Shown here: positions 24,229 to 32,626 of the stretch, piece after piece
Position numbering within the stretch: position 1 is the first letter of the stretch
Layout of the letters: each line of letters opens with the position of its first letter
Assembly (NCBI RefSeq): GCF_000308555.1
Contig: NZ_BAFY01000014.1
Span: forward strand, 1-39,603
Length of the DNA: 39,603 nucleotides
Source of the DNA: Nocardia cyriacigeorgica NBRC 100375
GTDB lineage: Bacteria > Actinomycetota > Actinomycetes > Mycobacteriales > Mycobacteriaceae
Direction of reading: 5' to 3'
Translations under genes and position numbers: made by a program
Notes under the pieces: generated by a model
Databases searched by the model: none
Seen by the model: only the letters and a program-made list of their open reading frames with translations
What the model was told of the DNA's origin: nothing

Positions 24229-25697
24229 TGGAGCTCCAGCCTCCTGGCCATATCGGACATGAAAACGCCTGTGGGGTCGACACTTCGGCGGATCTGGATC
24301 CACTCGTCGATGCGCGGGTACATCTTGTGGAAGGTTTCGGCGGTGGTGCGCGAATCCTTCGCGGTGTAGAGCCGTCCGCCGAATTCCAGGACGCGCTTGT
24401 CGAGTTCGGTGACCAGCTCGTTGAGTCCGGGCCGGATCGGGAAGTCGACGCAGATGTTCCAACCGGGCATCGGGAAGCTCAGCGGTGCCTGGTTGCCGGG
24501 GCCGAACAGCTTGAAGACGTTCAGCGCGGAGTAGTGCCCGGAGCGCTGGATGTCGACGATGATGCTCTTGAACGCATCGACCGCCTCGGTCGGCACCACG
24601 AACTGGTACTGCAGGAAGCCGTTGGAGCCATAGCCGCGGTTCCACTCGGCGATCATGTCGAGCGGGTGATAGAACTGCGTCAGGTTCTGCACCTTGCCGG
24701 TGTAGTTGCCGCCCATCGCGTAATACGCCTGGCCGATGGCATTCATCGTCAGCTTGTTCATCGTCCAGTTCGGGAAGATGTCCGGGACGGTCATCAGCTG
24801 TGGTGCGTCGAACTTGAGCGGGCGTTTGCGCAGTTTCTTGGGCAGCTCGTCCACCTTCGCCAGCCGACCGCGAGTGAGCGTGCAGCGGCCCAGCGCCGGC
24901 GGCGGGCTGATCACGTCGAACCACGCACTCGAATACGTGTAGTTCGCCTCGCTTCCATCGCTGTGCACCGCGATGGTCTCGTCCAGCGTCCTGGTCTTGA
25001 CGCCGTCGTTGAGGAAGTACGCGGTCTCGGTCGGGATCATCTCGATCGTCGCGCGCAGGATGATGCCGGTCAGGCCGTTGCCGCCGACGGTCGCCCAGAA
25101 CAGTTTCGCGTTCTTCTTCGGCGAGATGGTCTGCACCTGGCCGTCGGCGGTGAGCAGGTCGATGGAGCGGACGTGGTTGCCGAAGCTGCCTTCGGAGTGA
25201 TGGTTCTTGCCGTGGATATCGGAGGCGATGGCGCCGCCGATGGTGACCTGCCTGGTGCCGGGCAGCACCGGAACCCACAGGCCGAACGGCAGCGCCGCCT
25301 TCATCAGCTGGTCCAGGCTCACGCCACCGTCGACGTCGACCATGTGGGTGTCGCCGTCGATGCGGTGGATGCGGTTGAGCGCGGTCATGTCGACGACGAG
25401 GCCGCCGCCGTTCTGCGCGTGGTCGCCGTAGGAGCGGCCGAGCCCGCGCGCGATGATGCCGCGGCGCAGGTGAGCGGGCTTGCCGTCGTTGTCCTCGGCG
25501 ACCATGGCCACGGCCTTGGCGATCAGTTCCGGATCGCTGGTCGAGAGCACTTCGGCGGATGTAGGTGCGGTGCGACCCCACCCGGTGAGCGTCCGGGTGC
25601 GCGTCGGTAGATCGAACGCGCGGCCCGCGCCGTTGGTGGCGGCGGAAACGCTGTCATCACCGGTCGTCGTGGTGGGGGTCGTAGCTTTCGTGGACAT
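24225..25697 (-). CDS. dprE1: Decaprenylphosphoryl-ribose 2'-oxidase DprE1
   Basis: A 490-aa FAD-dependent oxidase (VAO/ALO fold) that oxidises decaprenyl-phosphoryl-ribose in the arabinan donor pathway. FAD-site motifs are [40 protein letters not shown] and [15 protein letters not shown]. The C-terminal part has [30 protein letters not shown] and GWNICVDFP, where Cys416 (codon at 24450-24452) aligns with Cys387 of the M. tuberculosis enzyme, the residue bonded by benzothiazinones. The end [10 protein letters not shown] is typical. Start 25697 is 8 nt after a TAGCCT hexamer, giving a leaderless start; ATG 25703 is the alternative. The N-terminus is ~30 residues longer than in M. tuberculosis, Thr/Ala-rich. 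It heads the minus-strand operon and is divergent from gtrA. Confidence 0.96.
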   Translation of the reverse strand: MSTKATTPTTTTGDDSVSAATNGAGRAFDLPTRTRTLTGWGRTAPTSAEVLSTSDPELIAKAVAMVAEDNDGKPAHLRRGIIARGLGRSYGDHAQNGGGLVVDMTALNRIHRIDGDTHMVDVDGGVSLDQLMKAALPFGLWVPVLPGTRQVTIGGAIASDIHGKNHHSEGSFGNHVRSIDLLTADGQVQTISPKKNAKLFWATVGGNGLTGIILRATIEMIPTETAYFLNDGVKTRTLDETIAVHSDGSEANYTYSSAWFDVISPPPALGRCTLTRGRLAKVDELPKKLRKRPLKFDAPQLMTVPDIFPNWTMNKLTMNAIGQAYYAMGGNYTGKVQNLTQFYHPLDMIAEWNRGYGSNGFLQYQFVVPTEAVDAFKSIIVDIQRSGHYSALNVFKLFGPGNQAPLSFPMPGWNICVDFPIRPGLNELVTELDKRVLEFGGRLYTAKDSRTTAETFHKMYPRIDEWIQIRRSVDPTGVFMSDMARRLELQ

Positions 25698-25705
25698 CGG
25701 CATAG

Positions 25706-25711
25706 AGGCTA
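25706..25711 (-). promoter_or_regulatory. Putative -10 hexamer of dprE1
   Basis: TAGCCT on the minus strand, 8 nt before ATG 25697 and only 2 nt before ATG 25703, which favours 25697 as the start of a leaderless message. The divergent gtrA promoter is about 120 nt away, so both share one intergenic region. Confidence 0.4.
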
Positions 25712-25830
25712 CAGGTATCGCCGATGGGGCGGCCGGGGTCGCCGTACCCGCCGGTATGGCGTCGGCCACGCGCGCGTGATGTGGGCCGGTGGATGGGCTC
25801 GGGTGCACGGTGGGCCGCGGCGGCGTCCAT

Positions 25831-25836
25831 TAGTCT
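25831..25836 (+). promoter_or_regulatory. Putative -10 hexamer of the first gtrA
   Basis: TAGTCT lies 7 nt before GTG 25844, consistent with leaderless transcription. A competing signal, AAGGAGG (25923-25929), stands 4 nt before an in-frame TTG at 25934 and could drive a shorter protein. Confidence 0.45.
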
Positions 25837-25843
25837 CGTGCGC

Positions 25844-26368
25844 GTGAGTGCCGAACCCCATCTGCCGCTTCCGGTCGAGCTTCCGCTGGTCGACGAGCCG
25901 GCCGGTGCGACCGACGGGAGCGAAGGAGGCAGCTTGCGTAACCACGCAGCGACCCGGGAGCACCGTGATGGGCAGAGCACTGATGTCGATCTGAAGACGC
26001 AGGTCATCCGGTTCGGCGTGACCGGTGGGTTGTCGGCGATCGTCGACTTCGGCCTGTATTCCCTGCTGTACGCGGTCGGCCTGCAGGTCAGCCTGGCCAA
26101 GGCCATCGGCTTCATCGCGGGCACCACCACCGCTTATGTGATCAATCGGCGCTGGACGTTCCAGGCTCCGCCGAGCCGGACCCGGTTCATGGCGGTGGTG
26201 GCGCTGTACGCGCTGACCTTCGCGGTGCAGGTCGGTCTCAACTGGGTGATGTACCAGGCACTCGACGACACGTGGTGGCGGCTGCCGCTGGCGTTCGTCG
26301 TCGCGCAGGGCACCGCCACCGTGATCAACTTCGTCGTGCAGCGGATGGTCATCTTCAAGATCGACTAG
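25844..26368 (+). CDS. GtrA-family membrane protein (Rv3789-like)
   Basis: A 174-aa protein with four membrane helices in the C-terminal 125 residues. Typical GtrA features are IRFGVTGGLSAIVDFGLY, the loop GTTTAYVINRRWTF and the closing ATVINFVVQRMVIFKID. The closest family member I know is M. tuberculosis Rv3789, encoded beside dprE1 and linked to decaprenyl-phosphoryl-arabinose handling or to anchoring AftA-type enzymes; here too it is next to dprE1, though divergent. GTG 25844 is supported by a -10 hexamer 7 nt upstream and by coding-like third positions after it. TTG 25934 has a near-perfect ribosome site (AAGGAGG) and would give 144 aa, closer to the 121 aa of Rv3789, so the start is open. 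It converges on the PPOX gene with 3 nt between stops. Confidence 0.87.
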   Translation: MSAEPHLPLPVELPLVDEPAGATDGSEGGSLRNHAATREHRDGQSTDVDLKTQVIRFGVTGGLSAIVDFGLYSLLYAVGLQVSLAKAIGFIAGTTTAYVINRRWTFQAPPSRTRFMAVVALYALTFAVQVGLNWVMYQALDDTWWRLPLAFVVAQGTATVINFVVQRMVIFKID

Positions 26369-26371
26369 GGG

Positions 26372-26971
26372 TCAGCTCTCCACCAGCGAATCCGTTTTCA
26401 CGCCGAAATAGTCACCGCCCTTGGCCCGCACGCTGTCGGTACCCCATTCCCGCTGCTCACGGGTGGCCTGCACCAGATGCGGGATGTGTTTGCGGCAGTG
26501 GATGTAGGCCTCTTCGACGTCGACAACCACCCACAGCTGGGCCTCGCGTCCGCGACGGCTCGAGGGCAGGCCGGGTACCCAGGTGCGCAGCGCGAGATCG
26601 TCGACGATGCGGGCCGAGCCGTTGATGTGCAGGCCGATCAGATCGCGCACGAAGTCGATCAGCAGGATGCCGATGTGCGGGTTGGTGTGGATATTGCCGA
26701 GGCTGGCCAGTACGCCGTTGCCCCGATATTCCGGGTAGGCGATCGTCTGCGCGTCGATGACGTGCAGGAATCCCGGTTCGCCCGCCCGGAAGCTGGCATC
26801 GCATTCGCCGTTGGCGTCGGCGGTGGCGATGAACGCCATATCCATCCGGCCGACGAAGTCGATCATCTGCTCGTTGAGCCGATCGCGGACCTGGTCGTCG
26901 TAGAAGCGCCGGGCCCGGTCCTGGGTGCCGTGACGTTCCTGTAGTTCGTGCTCGCCGTCGCTGCCGCGCAT
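26372..26971 (-). CDS. Pyridoxamine 5'-phosphate oxidase-fold flavoprotein
   Basis: A 199-aa cytosolic protein of the PPOX/split-barrel FMN- or F420-binding superfamily. Recognisable blocks are a helical lead GTQDRARRFYDDQVRDRL, then MAFIATADANGECDASFRAG, IAYPEYRGNGVLASLGNIHTNPHIGILLIDF, IGLHINGSARIV and, near the end, VEEAYIHCRKHIPHL, a pattern of the subfamily fused to no other domain. It probably binds a flavin or deazaflavin, perhaps reducing or only storing it; the substrate cannot be told. ATG 26971 has GGGGG 6 nt upstream. A TAAAAT hexamer lies about 80 nt upstream in an A+T-rich patch. It converges on gtrA and has no evident link to wall synthesis. Confidence 0.85.
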   Translation of the reverse strand: MRGSDGEHELQERHGTQDRARRFYDDQVRDRLNEQMIDFVGRMDMAFIATADANGECDASFRAGEPGFLHVIDAQTIAYPEYRGNGVLASLGNIHTNPHIGILLIDFVRDLIGLHINGSARIVDDLALRTWVPGLPSSRRGREAQLWVVVDVEEAYIHCRKHIPHLVQATREQREWGTDSVRAKGGDYFGVKTDSLVES

Positions 26972-27227
26972 GCGCGCCCCCTGAGATAGCCGGATTCGAG
27001 ACCGTCGAGGCTCGTCGTCGAACCAGCGACTTAAAACGAAAGCTGGTCAATTTTATCCGGCAAACACTCGGTTGCGGAGCGGAATGCGTCCAGTCCGGAT
27101 CGGTGAATCCCGAGCTCGCCCAAGGTTTTCCGGGCAGCGACAAAACAGACTGGTTCGTTCGATTCTGGGTGCCGGGTTACCGCGCGGCGAACCCATGCGC
27201 GCCCAAGGCTTTTCGGCGCACGGCAAA
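26972..27227. other. Intergenic, no gene seen
   Basis: Together with the terminator at 27228-27252 and the 58 nt after it, this is a 339-nt gap between two minus-strand genes. It holds an A+T-rich patch (about 27031-27060) with TAAAAT on the minus strand, a possible -10 for the PPOX gene. No frame with coding bias was found. Confidence 0.4.
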
Positions 27228-27252
27228 GACCCCGTCGGTGAACGACGGGGTC
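27228..27252 (-). terminator. Rho-independent terminator of the 164-aa gene
   Basis: Perfect 10-bp stem GACCCCGTCG (27228-27237) and CGACGGGGTC (27243-27252) with a 5-nt loop. On the minus strand it is followed by TTTGCC and lies 58 nt after the stop at 27311. On the plus strand no T run follows. Confidence 0.8.
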
Positions 27253-27310
27253 GGTAGCCGTGTGTGCGGTTGTCTACTCGGACGGTCTGGTCCGTGTCTG
27301 CGGTGCCGGC

Positions 27311-27805
27311 TCAGCAGGCGACGCTGGTGAGCTGTCCACGCTTGCGAGCCGCCGCGGCCCGCGCGGCGGCGCTGATCGCGACCACCGGCGGCACCCAGCG
27401 GGCCTCGCCGGGGGCGATGCCCCAGCAGGCCGACCCGGCCGAGAGCTGCGTCGGCGGCAGCGGGATGCTCGCACCGTCGGTGTGGACGGTGGCCCCGGCC
27501 TCACGCAGCGCCTCGATCGCCATGGCGGCCTTGCGGGCACCGGTGACCAGGTGGATCTCGCGACGCTCGGTACCGGGGATCTCGATCACCGGTCCGGACA
27601 GGTTGTTGGCACGCAGGAAGCGACGGACCTCCGCGGCCAGTTCCCCACTGACCTCGATGGCGGACAGGTCGTCATCGGTGATCAGGCACAGACCGTTGGC
27701 CGTTTCGGCGACCGTCCAACCGCGCTGGGTGTAGTCCTGCGCGGCTGCGGACATGGCGTCCGCCGAGACGGAAGTCGGAAACGTCGTGCGCACTGTCTTC
27801 TCCAT
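27311..27805 (-). CDS. Conserved hypothetical protein, 164 aa
   Basis: A 164-aa soluble protein. The first half (VSADAMSAAAQDYTQRGWTVAET) is followed by strands GLCLITDDDLSAIEVSG and GPVIEIPGTERREIHLVTG, then GASIPLPPTQLSAGSACWG and an Ala/Arg-rich basic tail. The pattern resembles, from memory, hypothetical proteins of Nocardia and Rhodococcus that look like the N-terminal part of bifunctional primase-polymerase domains, with the 'IPLPPT...G...W' block, but no metal-binding acidic triad is obvious. ATG 27805 has GGGGA just upstream. It is divergent from the DUF4282 gene (228-nt gap) and closed by its own terminator. Function unknown. Confidence 0.75.
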   Translation of the reverse strand: MEKTVRTTFPTSVSADAMSAAAQDYTQRGWTVAETANGLCLITDDDLSAIEVSGELAAEVRRFLRANNLSGPVIEIPGTERREIHLVTGARKAAMAIEALREAGATVHTDGASIPLPPTQLSAGSACWGIAPGEARWVPPVVAISAAARAAAARKRGQLTSVAC

Positions 27806-28033
27806 TCCCCGTTACAGATCAGGTCCTGCATTCATGGTTCGTATCGAGGGCAGGTGCCCGAAGCGTTACGAGATTCGGAGAATTTTTCACAACTGTCGGA
27901 TTCGTCTCATTTACCGGCGAGTAATAGCGATCGGTGCTAGGGCGGTGCCAGTCCGGTTTCCCGGCCCCGACCGGGGCAGATGTGACGAGGCCGGGGCTGG
28001 TTTCCGCAGCCGGGAGCGGGGAGGATTTCCGGC

Positions 28034-28594
28034 ATGAGTGATGAGTCCGACCGCACCGAGTCGCCGCAACCGGACGACCCGGAGGCCGAGTCGCGCTGGA
28101 TCACCTGGCGCTCGGCCGCGGCCCGCCGCTTCCCGGACGCGGCGGCCGACGAGGAGACCTCGCCCGAGCCGTTCGTCAGCAGGCGCGCGTTCCGGCAGTG
28201 GTGCGCCGACGCCGTGCGCGGCCTGCTCGATGTGCAGTTCCGCAGACCCGTCACCCGGACCCTGCTGCCGCTGGCCTATCTGCTCGGGTTGCTGTTCGCC
28301 TTCGGCATCCCGATCGCGCTGACGGTGCTGATGTGGCAGGCCTCGGCGCTGCTCGGCATCGTCGCCGCATTGATCGCGGTGCCGTTGGGGCTGAGTATCG
28401 CGGCCTCGGTGCGGCTGGTGCTGGAGTTTCTGGTGAATGCCTCCCGGCTGGCCACGCGCGTCGAGCACATCAGCGATCTGGCCGACGATCTGTTCCAGGC
28501 GCTCTCCGATGTGGCCGAGCCGGTCAACCAGCTTTCCGAAGACGTTCGCGCGGTGCAGTTCTGGAGGTTCCGCCGCGGCGGCTCGCGCAAGTGA
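28034..28594 (+). CDS. DUF4282 membrane protein
   Basis: A 186-aa protein. Residues 1-70 are acidic, then basic and hydrophilic (SDESDRTESPQPDDPEAESR; RRAFRQWCADAVRGLLDVQF). Two close membrane helices follow (about 77-98 and 102-125: LPLAYLLGLLFAFGIPIALTV and LLGIVAALIAVPLGLSI), and then an amphipathic helix (FLVNASRLATRVEHISDLADDLFQAL). The double helix with 'R-x-x-x-EF' after it is the DUF4282 pattern. ATG 28034 has GGAGGA 9 nt upstream. The next gene in the same direction starts 97 nt later. Function unknown; a small membrane scaffold or sensor partner is possible. Confidence 0.8.
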   Translation: MSDESDRTESPQPDDPEAESRWITWRSAAARRFPDAAADEETSPEPFVSRRAFRQWCADAVRGLLDVQFRRPVTRTLLPLAYLLGLLFAFGIPIALTVLMWQASALLGIVAALIAVPLGLSIAASVRLVLEFLVNASRLATRVEHISDLADDLFQALSDVAEPVNQLSEDVRAVQFWRFRRGGSRK

Positions 28595-28691
28595 GTGGCC
28601 TGGAAGTGACACGCGGCCTACCTGTGACATCCCTGGTATTGCCGTCCGGTTTCGTTGTGGAACAATGCCGTTCGTCTAACAAGGGGGAACA

Positions 28692-29570
28692 TTGGCAGCA
28701 CAGGGGACCACCGGCTCGACCATGCCGAGGCGGCGCCTCGGCAGGCAGCTGCGCGATCTGCGCAACCGGGCGAGGATGACCACGCGCGCCGCGGCGCAGC
28801 AATTGGAGTGGTCGGAGGCCAAGATCTGGCGCATCGAAACCGGACAGACCTCGCTGCGCGGCCTGGATGTAGAGGCCATGTGCAAGGTGTACGGTGCGCC
28901 ACCGGAGGCCGTCGCGCCGCTCACCGCCCTGGCCAAGGAGACCAAGGCGCGCGGCTGGTGGACCGGTTACAGCGATGTCATCGGTGAGGGGTTCGAGGTC
29001 TATATCGGGCTGGAAGAGGCCGCCTCGCGGCTGTTCGCCTACGAGGACCAGCTGATTCCCGGCCTGTTGCAAACCGAGGCCTACGCCCGCGCGCTGCTCC
29101 GGGCCGCGCGCCCGGAGCTCTCCGATTCCGATATCGAGCGCCGGGTGCGGTTGCGGATGGCCCGCCAGCCCCTGCTGACCAGGGACGAATCACCACTGCG
29201 GCTGGATGTGCTGATCGGGGAGGCGGCGCTGTGGCGGCCGCTGGGCGATCGCTCGGTCACCGCCGGCCAGCTCGACCACCTGCGGCTGATGTGTGAACTG
29301 CCGAATGTGCGCATCCAGGTGGTGCCCTCGGACGCCGAATATCACCTCGGCATCGAATCGGGGACGTTCGTGCTGCTCGAATTCCCGGCGCCCGACCCGG
29401 CGGCGGGGGCACCGGAACCACCGGTGGTCTATGTGGAGGCGTTCACCGGGCCGGTGTACCTGGACAAAACACCCGAAGTCGACCGGTACCGGGCGGCTTT
29501 CGACAGCATCCGATCCGTGGCGGTCGACGCGCGCACGGCGATCGACGAGGCCCGCGCGAACTGCCGCTGA
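28692..29570 (+). CDS. XRE-family regulator with DUF5753 domain
   Basis: A 292-aa regulator. An HTH_31/XRE domain lies at residues ~15-70 (LGRQLRDLRNRARMTTRAAAQQLEWSEAKIWRIE), and a DUF5753 domain at ~95-285 with the family blocks YEDQLIPGLLQTEAYARALL, RMARQPLL and a late VYVEAFTGPVYLD. TTG 28692 is used, with GGGGG 5 nt before it. In Streptomyces and Nocardia this class usually sits beside a small DUF397 gene; none follows here, since rmlC converges 78 nt after the stop. Such regulators often control development or antibiotic traits; the target here is not evident. Confidence 0.9.
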   Translation: MAAQGTTGSTMPRRRLGRQLRDLRNRARMTTRAAAQQLEWSEAKIWRIETGQTSLRGLDVEAMCKVYGAPPEAVAPLTALAKETKARGWWTGYSDVIGEGFEVYIGLEEAASRLFAYEDQLIPGLLQTEAYARALLRAARPELSDSDIERRVRLRMARQPLLTRDESPLRLDVLIGEAALWRPLGDRSVTAGQLDHLRLMCELPNVRIQVVPSDAEYHLGIESGTFVLLEFPAPDPAAGAPEPPVVYVEAFTGPVYLDKTPEVDRYRAAFDSIRSVAVDARTAIDEARANCR

Positions 29571-29648
29571 GCGCACCGGTTTCACGTTCCTGCCGGTCGA
29601 AGCCCTTGCCGTCCAGCGCTCGTCGTGCACAAGCGGTCGGGTTTCGGG

Positions 29649-30203
29649 TCAGCGATCGGCCAGCCGGGGTGCGGCGGCGTCCTTCGGTGAACGCAGGTAG
29701 GTGATCGAGCGGCCCTCGCGATCGGTGCGCGGCCAGTCGATGGCCAGCTCCGGGTCGAAAGCGTCCAGATCATGGTCGAATTCGGGGGAGTACTCCAGCG
29801 AGCACAGATAGGTGACGGTGGAATCGTCGGCCAGCGACAGGATCGCGTGGCCGAGTCCCTCGGACAGGAACACCGAACGGCGCTCCACATCGTCGAGCAC
29901 GACGCTGTCCCAGCGCCCGAAGGTCGGCGAGCCCGCGCGCAGATCCACCACCACGTCGAGGAACGCCCCGCGCACGCAGCTCACGTATTTGGCCTGGCCG
30001 GGCGGGTTTTCGGTGTAGTGGATGCCGCGCAGCACCCCGGCGGCCGACACCGAGGTGTTGACCTGGAGCAGATCGAAGCGGCGGCCGGTGGCCTTCTCGA
30101 ACTCCGACGCCTTGAACGTCTCGGCGAAGGTCCCGCGCTCGTCGCTGTGCAGCCGCGGGGTGAACACCCACGCGCCCGGGATCGACATCTCCCTGATCTG
30201 CAT
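29649..30203 (-). CDS. rmlC: dTDP-4-dehydrorhamnose 3,5-epimerase RmlC
   Basis: A 184-aa cupin epimerase, third step to dTDP-L-rhamnose, the sugar of the linker between peptidoglycan and galactan. Residues expected for catalysis fall at the canonical numbers: His62 and Lys72 in RGIHYTENPPGQAKY and Tyr132 in TYLCSLEY. Other family blocks are FTPRLHSDERGTFAE near the start, GAFLDVVVDLRAGSPTFG and SEGLGHAILSLADD. ATG 30203 is 2 nt after the rmlA stop, with GGTGAGG overlapping the end of rmlA, so the two genes are one operon. In M. tuberculosis rmlC neighbours rmlB instead; here it is with rmlA, and rmlB lies about 3.4 kb away. Confidence 0.95.
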   Translation of the reverse strand: MQIREMSIPGAWVFTPRLHSDERGTFAETFKASEFEKATGRRFDLLQVNTSVSAAGVLRGIHYTENPPGQAKYVSCVRGAFLDVVVDLRAGSPTFGRWDSVVLDDVERRSVFLSEGLGHAILSLADDSTVTYLCSLEYSPEFDHDLDAFDPELAIDWPRTDREGRSITYLRSPKDAAAPRLADR

Positions 30204-30205
30204 CC

Positions 30206-31078
30206 TCACCAACCTCGTCCGCGCTCGAGCAGATCGAGCAGATAGCTGCCGTACCCGGACCGCACCAGCGGATCGGCCAGCGCGCACAGCTGTTCGTCGT
30301 CGATATAGCCCATCCGCCAGGCGACCTCTTCGGGCACACCGATCTTGAGGCCCTGGCGTTCTTCGATGGTGCGCACGTAATTGGCGGCGTCCAGCAGCGA
30401 GTCGAAGGTGCCGGTGTCCAGCCACGCGGTGCCGCGCGCGAGCACGTCGACGCGCAGCTTGCCCGCCTCCAGATAGGCCCGGTTGATATCGGTGATCTCG
30501 TATTCGCCGCGCGCGGACGGGCGCAGGCCGCGGGCGATCTCCACCACATCGTTGTCGTAGAAGTACAGGCCGGGGATCGCGTAGTTCGAGCGCGGGACCT
30601 TCGGCTTCTCCTCGATGGATATCGCTCGGCCGTCGGCGAATTCGACGACGCCGTACGCGCCGGGATCGGAGACCCGGTAGGCGAACACCGCGCCGCCGTC
30701 CAGGCCGGCGAAGCGGTTGAGGCTGGTGCCGAGGCCCGGCCCGTGGAAGATGTTGTCGCCGAGCACCAGAGCCGCGCACTCGGTGCCGATATGGTCGGCG
30801 CCGAGGACGAAGGCCCTGGCCAGGCCGTCGGGTTCGGGCTGGACGACGTAGTCGATGGTGATGCCGAACTGGGTGCCGTCGCCGAGCAGGCGACGGAACG
30901 AGTCCGCGTCCTCCGGGGTGGTGATCACCAGGATCTCGCGGATCCCGGCCAGCATCAGCGTGGAGAGCGGGTAGTAGACCATCGGCTTGTCGTAGACCGG
31001 GACCAGCTGCTTGCTGACACCGCGCGTGATCGGGTGCAACCGGGTCCCGGTGCCGCCGGCCAAGATGATTCCGCGCAT
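30206..31078 (-). CDS. rmlA: Glucose-1-phosphate thymidylyltransferase RmlA
   Basis: A 290-aa nucleotidyltransferase that joins glucose-1-phosphate and dTTP to make dTDP-glucose, first step of the rhamnose pathway. It has the nucleotide loop [11 protein letters not shown] at residues 8-18, followed by [27 protein letters not shown]. Later blocks are [13 protein letters not shown] (metal site Asp), [20 protein letters not shown] and [19 protein letters not shown] 31078 gives the usual MRGIILAGG start. It is the first gene of the rmlA-rmlC unit; a 387-nt gap separates it from the divergent esterase gene. No RmlD is in the window. Confidence 0.96.
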   Translation of the reverse strand: MRGIILAGGTGTRLHPITRGVSKQLVPVYDKPMVYYPLSTLMLAGIREILVITTPEDADSFRRLLGDGTQFGITIDYVVQPEPDGLARAFVLGADHIGTECAALVLGDNIFHGPGLGTSLNRFAGLDGGAVFAYRVSDPGAYGVVEFADGRAISIEEKPKVPRSNYAIPGLYFYDNDVVEIARGLRPSARGEYEITDINRAYLEAGKLRVDVLARGTAWLDTGTFDSLLDAANYVRTIEERQGLKIGVPEEVAWRMGYIDDEQLCALADPLVRSGYGSYLLDLLERGRGW

Positions 31079-31465
31079 GTCTGCACAGTCTGCCAGGACT
31101 TACGGGGACAAGGGCGACCGGCCATCGGGGATCAACGGGTACGTCCACCGGGGGATGAGGGCGACGGATGGGCCTGCCTGCGGCAACGAACCGGTTGTCC
31201 GAGTGCGCCGCCACTCGGTCCAGGCTTCGGGGAGATTCCGAGTGCTGTTCGAAACGGTTACGGCGTGCGGGTAACAGGTATAGGGAACAGCGGATTCGGG
31301 CACTGTTGTTGCACATATAACGGTCACACGGTGTGCCGGGGCCGCGAGTTGTGAAACGTACTCGCTTCTGACTCGTCGCCGGGTGTGATCGGGAACGTCA
31401 GCGTCGACGCTCATCCGGGCTGCTGTCCGGCCGGGGCTCGACGCCCCAGTGGAGGCAGGTGCGCG
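31079..31465. promoter_or_regulatory. Divergent intergenic region rmlA / esterase
   Basis: 387 nt without a convincing gene. It should hold the rmlA and esterase promoters. An A+T patch near 31310-31320 (CATATAAC) is a possible -10 for the esterase, and the palindrome CACAC-G-GTGTG (31325-31335) just after it could be an operator. No structured RNA was recognised. Confidence 0.4.
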
Positions 31466-32452
31466 ATGAGTGCGATGAAAGAACCAGGCATCGTGGTCAA
31501 CCCCGGTGGTCCGAGTGCGCCGGGACGCGTCTTCGAGGCGGCCTTCCGCGGTGTGGTGCGACCGGTCCTGCGCACTTTCCCGATCAATCGGCTGACGCTG
31601 CCCGTCGGTGCGGCCCTGATCGACGGCCTGTCGATGCTGCGCCCGGAACCCGCGGGCATCGACCGTGAGCAGGTCCGGCTGAAGGGCTTCCGGATGGAGA
31701 TCGTGCGCCCCGCGGGGGCTTCCCGGGCGCTGCGGCACGGTGCGGTGCTGTACTTCCACGGCGGCGGCTTCGCGATCTGCGGCCTGCGCACACACCGGCC
31801 TGTCGTGGCCGGCTTGGCCCGCCGGACCGGGCTACCGGTGGTGAACGTCGAGTACCGGCAGCTGCCCGGTACCCGCATCACCGAATCGCTGGCCGACTGT
31901 CTGGAGGCCTACCGCTGGCTGCTGCGGCACCGGGTCGATCCCGCGCGCATCGTCATCGCCGGCGATTCGGCGGGCGGCCTGCTGGCCTTCTCGACCGTGC
32001 TCGCCGCGCTACAGGCCGGGCTACCGGCACCGGCGGGGATTCTCGGCCTCAGCCCGCTGCTGGATCTCGATTACGCCGCGAAAAGCGAGTACGAGAAGAC
32101 CGCGCGCGACGCCTATATCCCGCTGGCGGCGCTGACCGCGGTGGTGCGGCTCGGCGGTGAGGTCGCAGGCGTCCTCGACCCGAAGCTGTCCCCGGTCAAC
32201 GCGCCCCTGGCCGGGTTGCCTCCGGTATTGCTGATCGCGGCCGAGCAGGAGCTGCTGCGCTTCGACAGCGAGCTCATGGCCCGGCGGCTCACCGCGGCCG
32301 GGGTGCCGAACTCGCTCGAGCTCTGGCGCGGGACCGTGCACGATTTCATGAGCATCGCGCCGAATCTGCCCGAGGGCCGGGCCGCCCTGGCCCGCGCCTC
32401 ACGATTCATCCGGGCAAGAATCGAGCAGGACGAGCACGTGCGCACCGCGTGA
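31466..32452 (+). CDS. HSL-family alpha/beta hydrolase (esterase/lipase)
   Basis: A 328-aa hydrolase of the hormone-sensitive-lipase group. It has the oxyanion-hole motif HGGGF (residues 98-102), the nucleophile elbow GDSAGG with Ser168, and His292 in GTVHDFM. The acid position, normally Asp in a D-x-L-x-D block, reads EQELLRFD, so Glu262 probably takes its place. The N-terminal ~70 residues form a cap segment. ATG 31466 has GGAGG 10 nt upstream; a longer frame from 31385 is Cys/Pro-rich and unlikely. It lies between rmlA and rmlB but has no known role in rhamnose synthesis; it may act on short acyl or aryl esters. Confidence 0.9.
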   Translation: MSAMKEPGIVVNPGGPSAPGRVFEAAFRGVVRPVLRTFPINRLTLPVGAALIDGLSMLRPEPAGIDREQVRLKGFRMEIVRPAGASRALRHGAVLYFHGGGFAICGLRTHRPVVAGLARRTGLPVVNVEYRQLPGTRITESLADCLEAYRWLLRHRVDPARIVIAGDSAGGLLAFSTVLAALQAGLPAPAGILGLSPLLDLDYAAKSEYEKTARDAYIPLAALTAVVRLGGEVAGVLDPKLSPVNAPLAGLPPVLLIAAEQELLRFDSELMARRLTAAGVPNSLELWRGTVHDFMSIAPNLPEGRAALARASRFIRARIEQDEHVRTA

Positions 32453-32570
32453 ACCGTATGTAAACAAACCCGCACACACGCGGTGAATCTGCCGGATAGG
32501 AATACTGCGGAAAATGTGATCCGAAATACGTCCCATAATTTCGGGGCAAATATTCGGCGATCACGGCAGA

Positions 32571-32600
32571 AACCCCGCCCGGTCGGAACCGGACGGGGTT
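32571..32600 (-). terminator. Terminator of the secreted-protein gene
   Basis: AACCCCGCCCGGT (32571-32583) and ACCGGACGGGGTT (32588-32600) form a 13-bp stem with one G-T wobble on the minus strand and a 4-nt loop, 26 nt past the stop at 32627. TTT runs out of the stem on the minus strand. It may also slow transcripts from the esterase gene, which ends 118 nt away on the other side. Confidence 0.8.
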
Positions 32601-32626
32601 ACCTGCTGTAGGGAACCGTCGGTGAA

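Noticed and set aside
23449..25581. Apparent 710-codon frame that includes dprE2
   Set aside because: The region upstream of 24228 is dprE1 in another frame; DprE2 starts at the GTG overlapping the dprE1 stop.
24327..25610. 427-codon plus-strand frame
   Set aside because: Opposite dprE1, which is certain by motif; no family features.
27140..27165. GGTTCGTTCGATTC resembling a tRNA T-arm
   Set aside because: No cloverleaf can be drawn around it.
29649..31316. Apparent 555-codon frame that includes rmlC
   Set aside because: The part before 30203 overlaps rmlA in another frame; rmlC starts at ATG 30203 with the conserved N-terminus.
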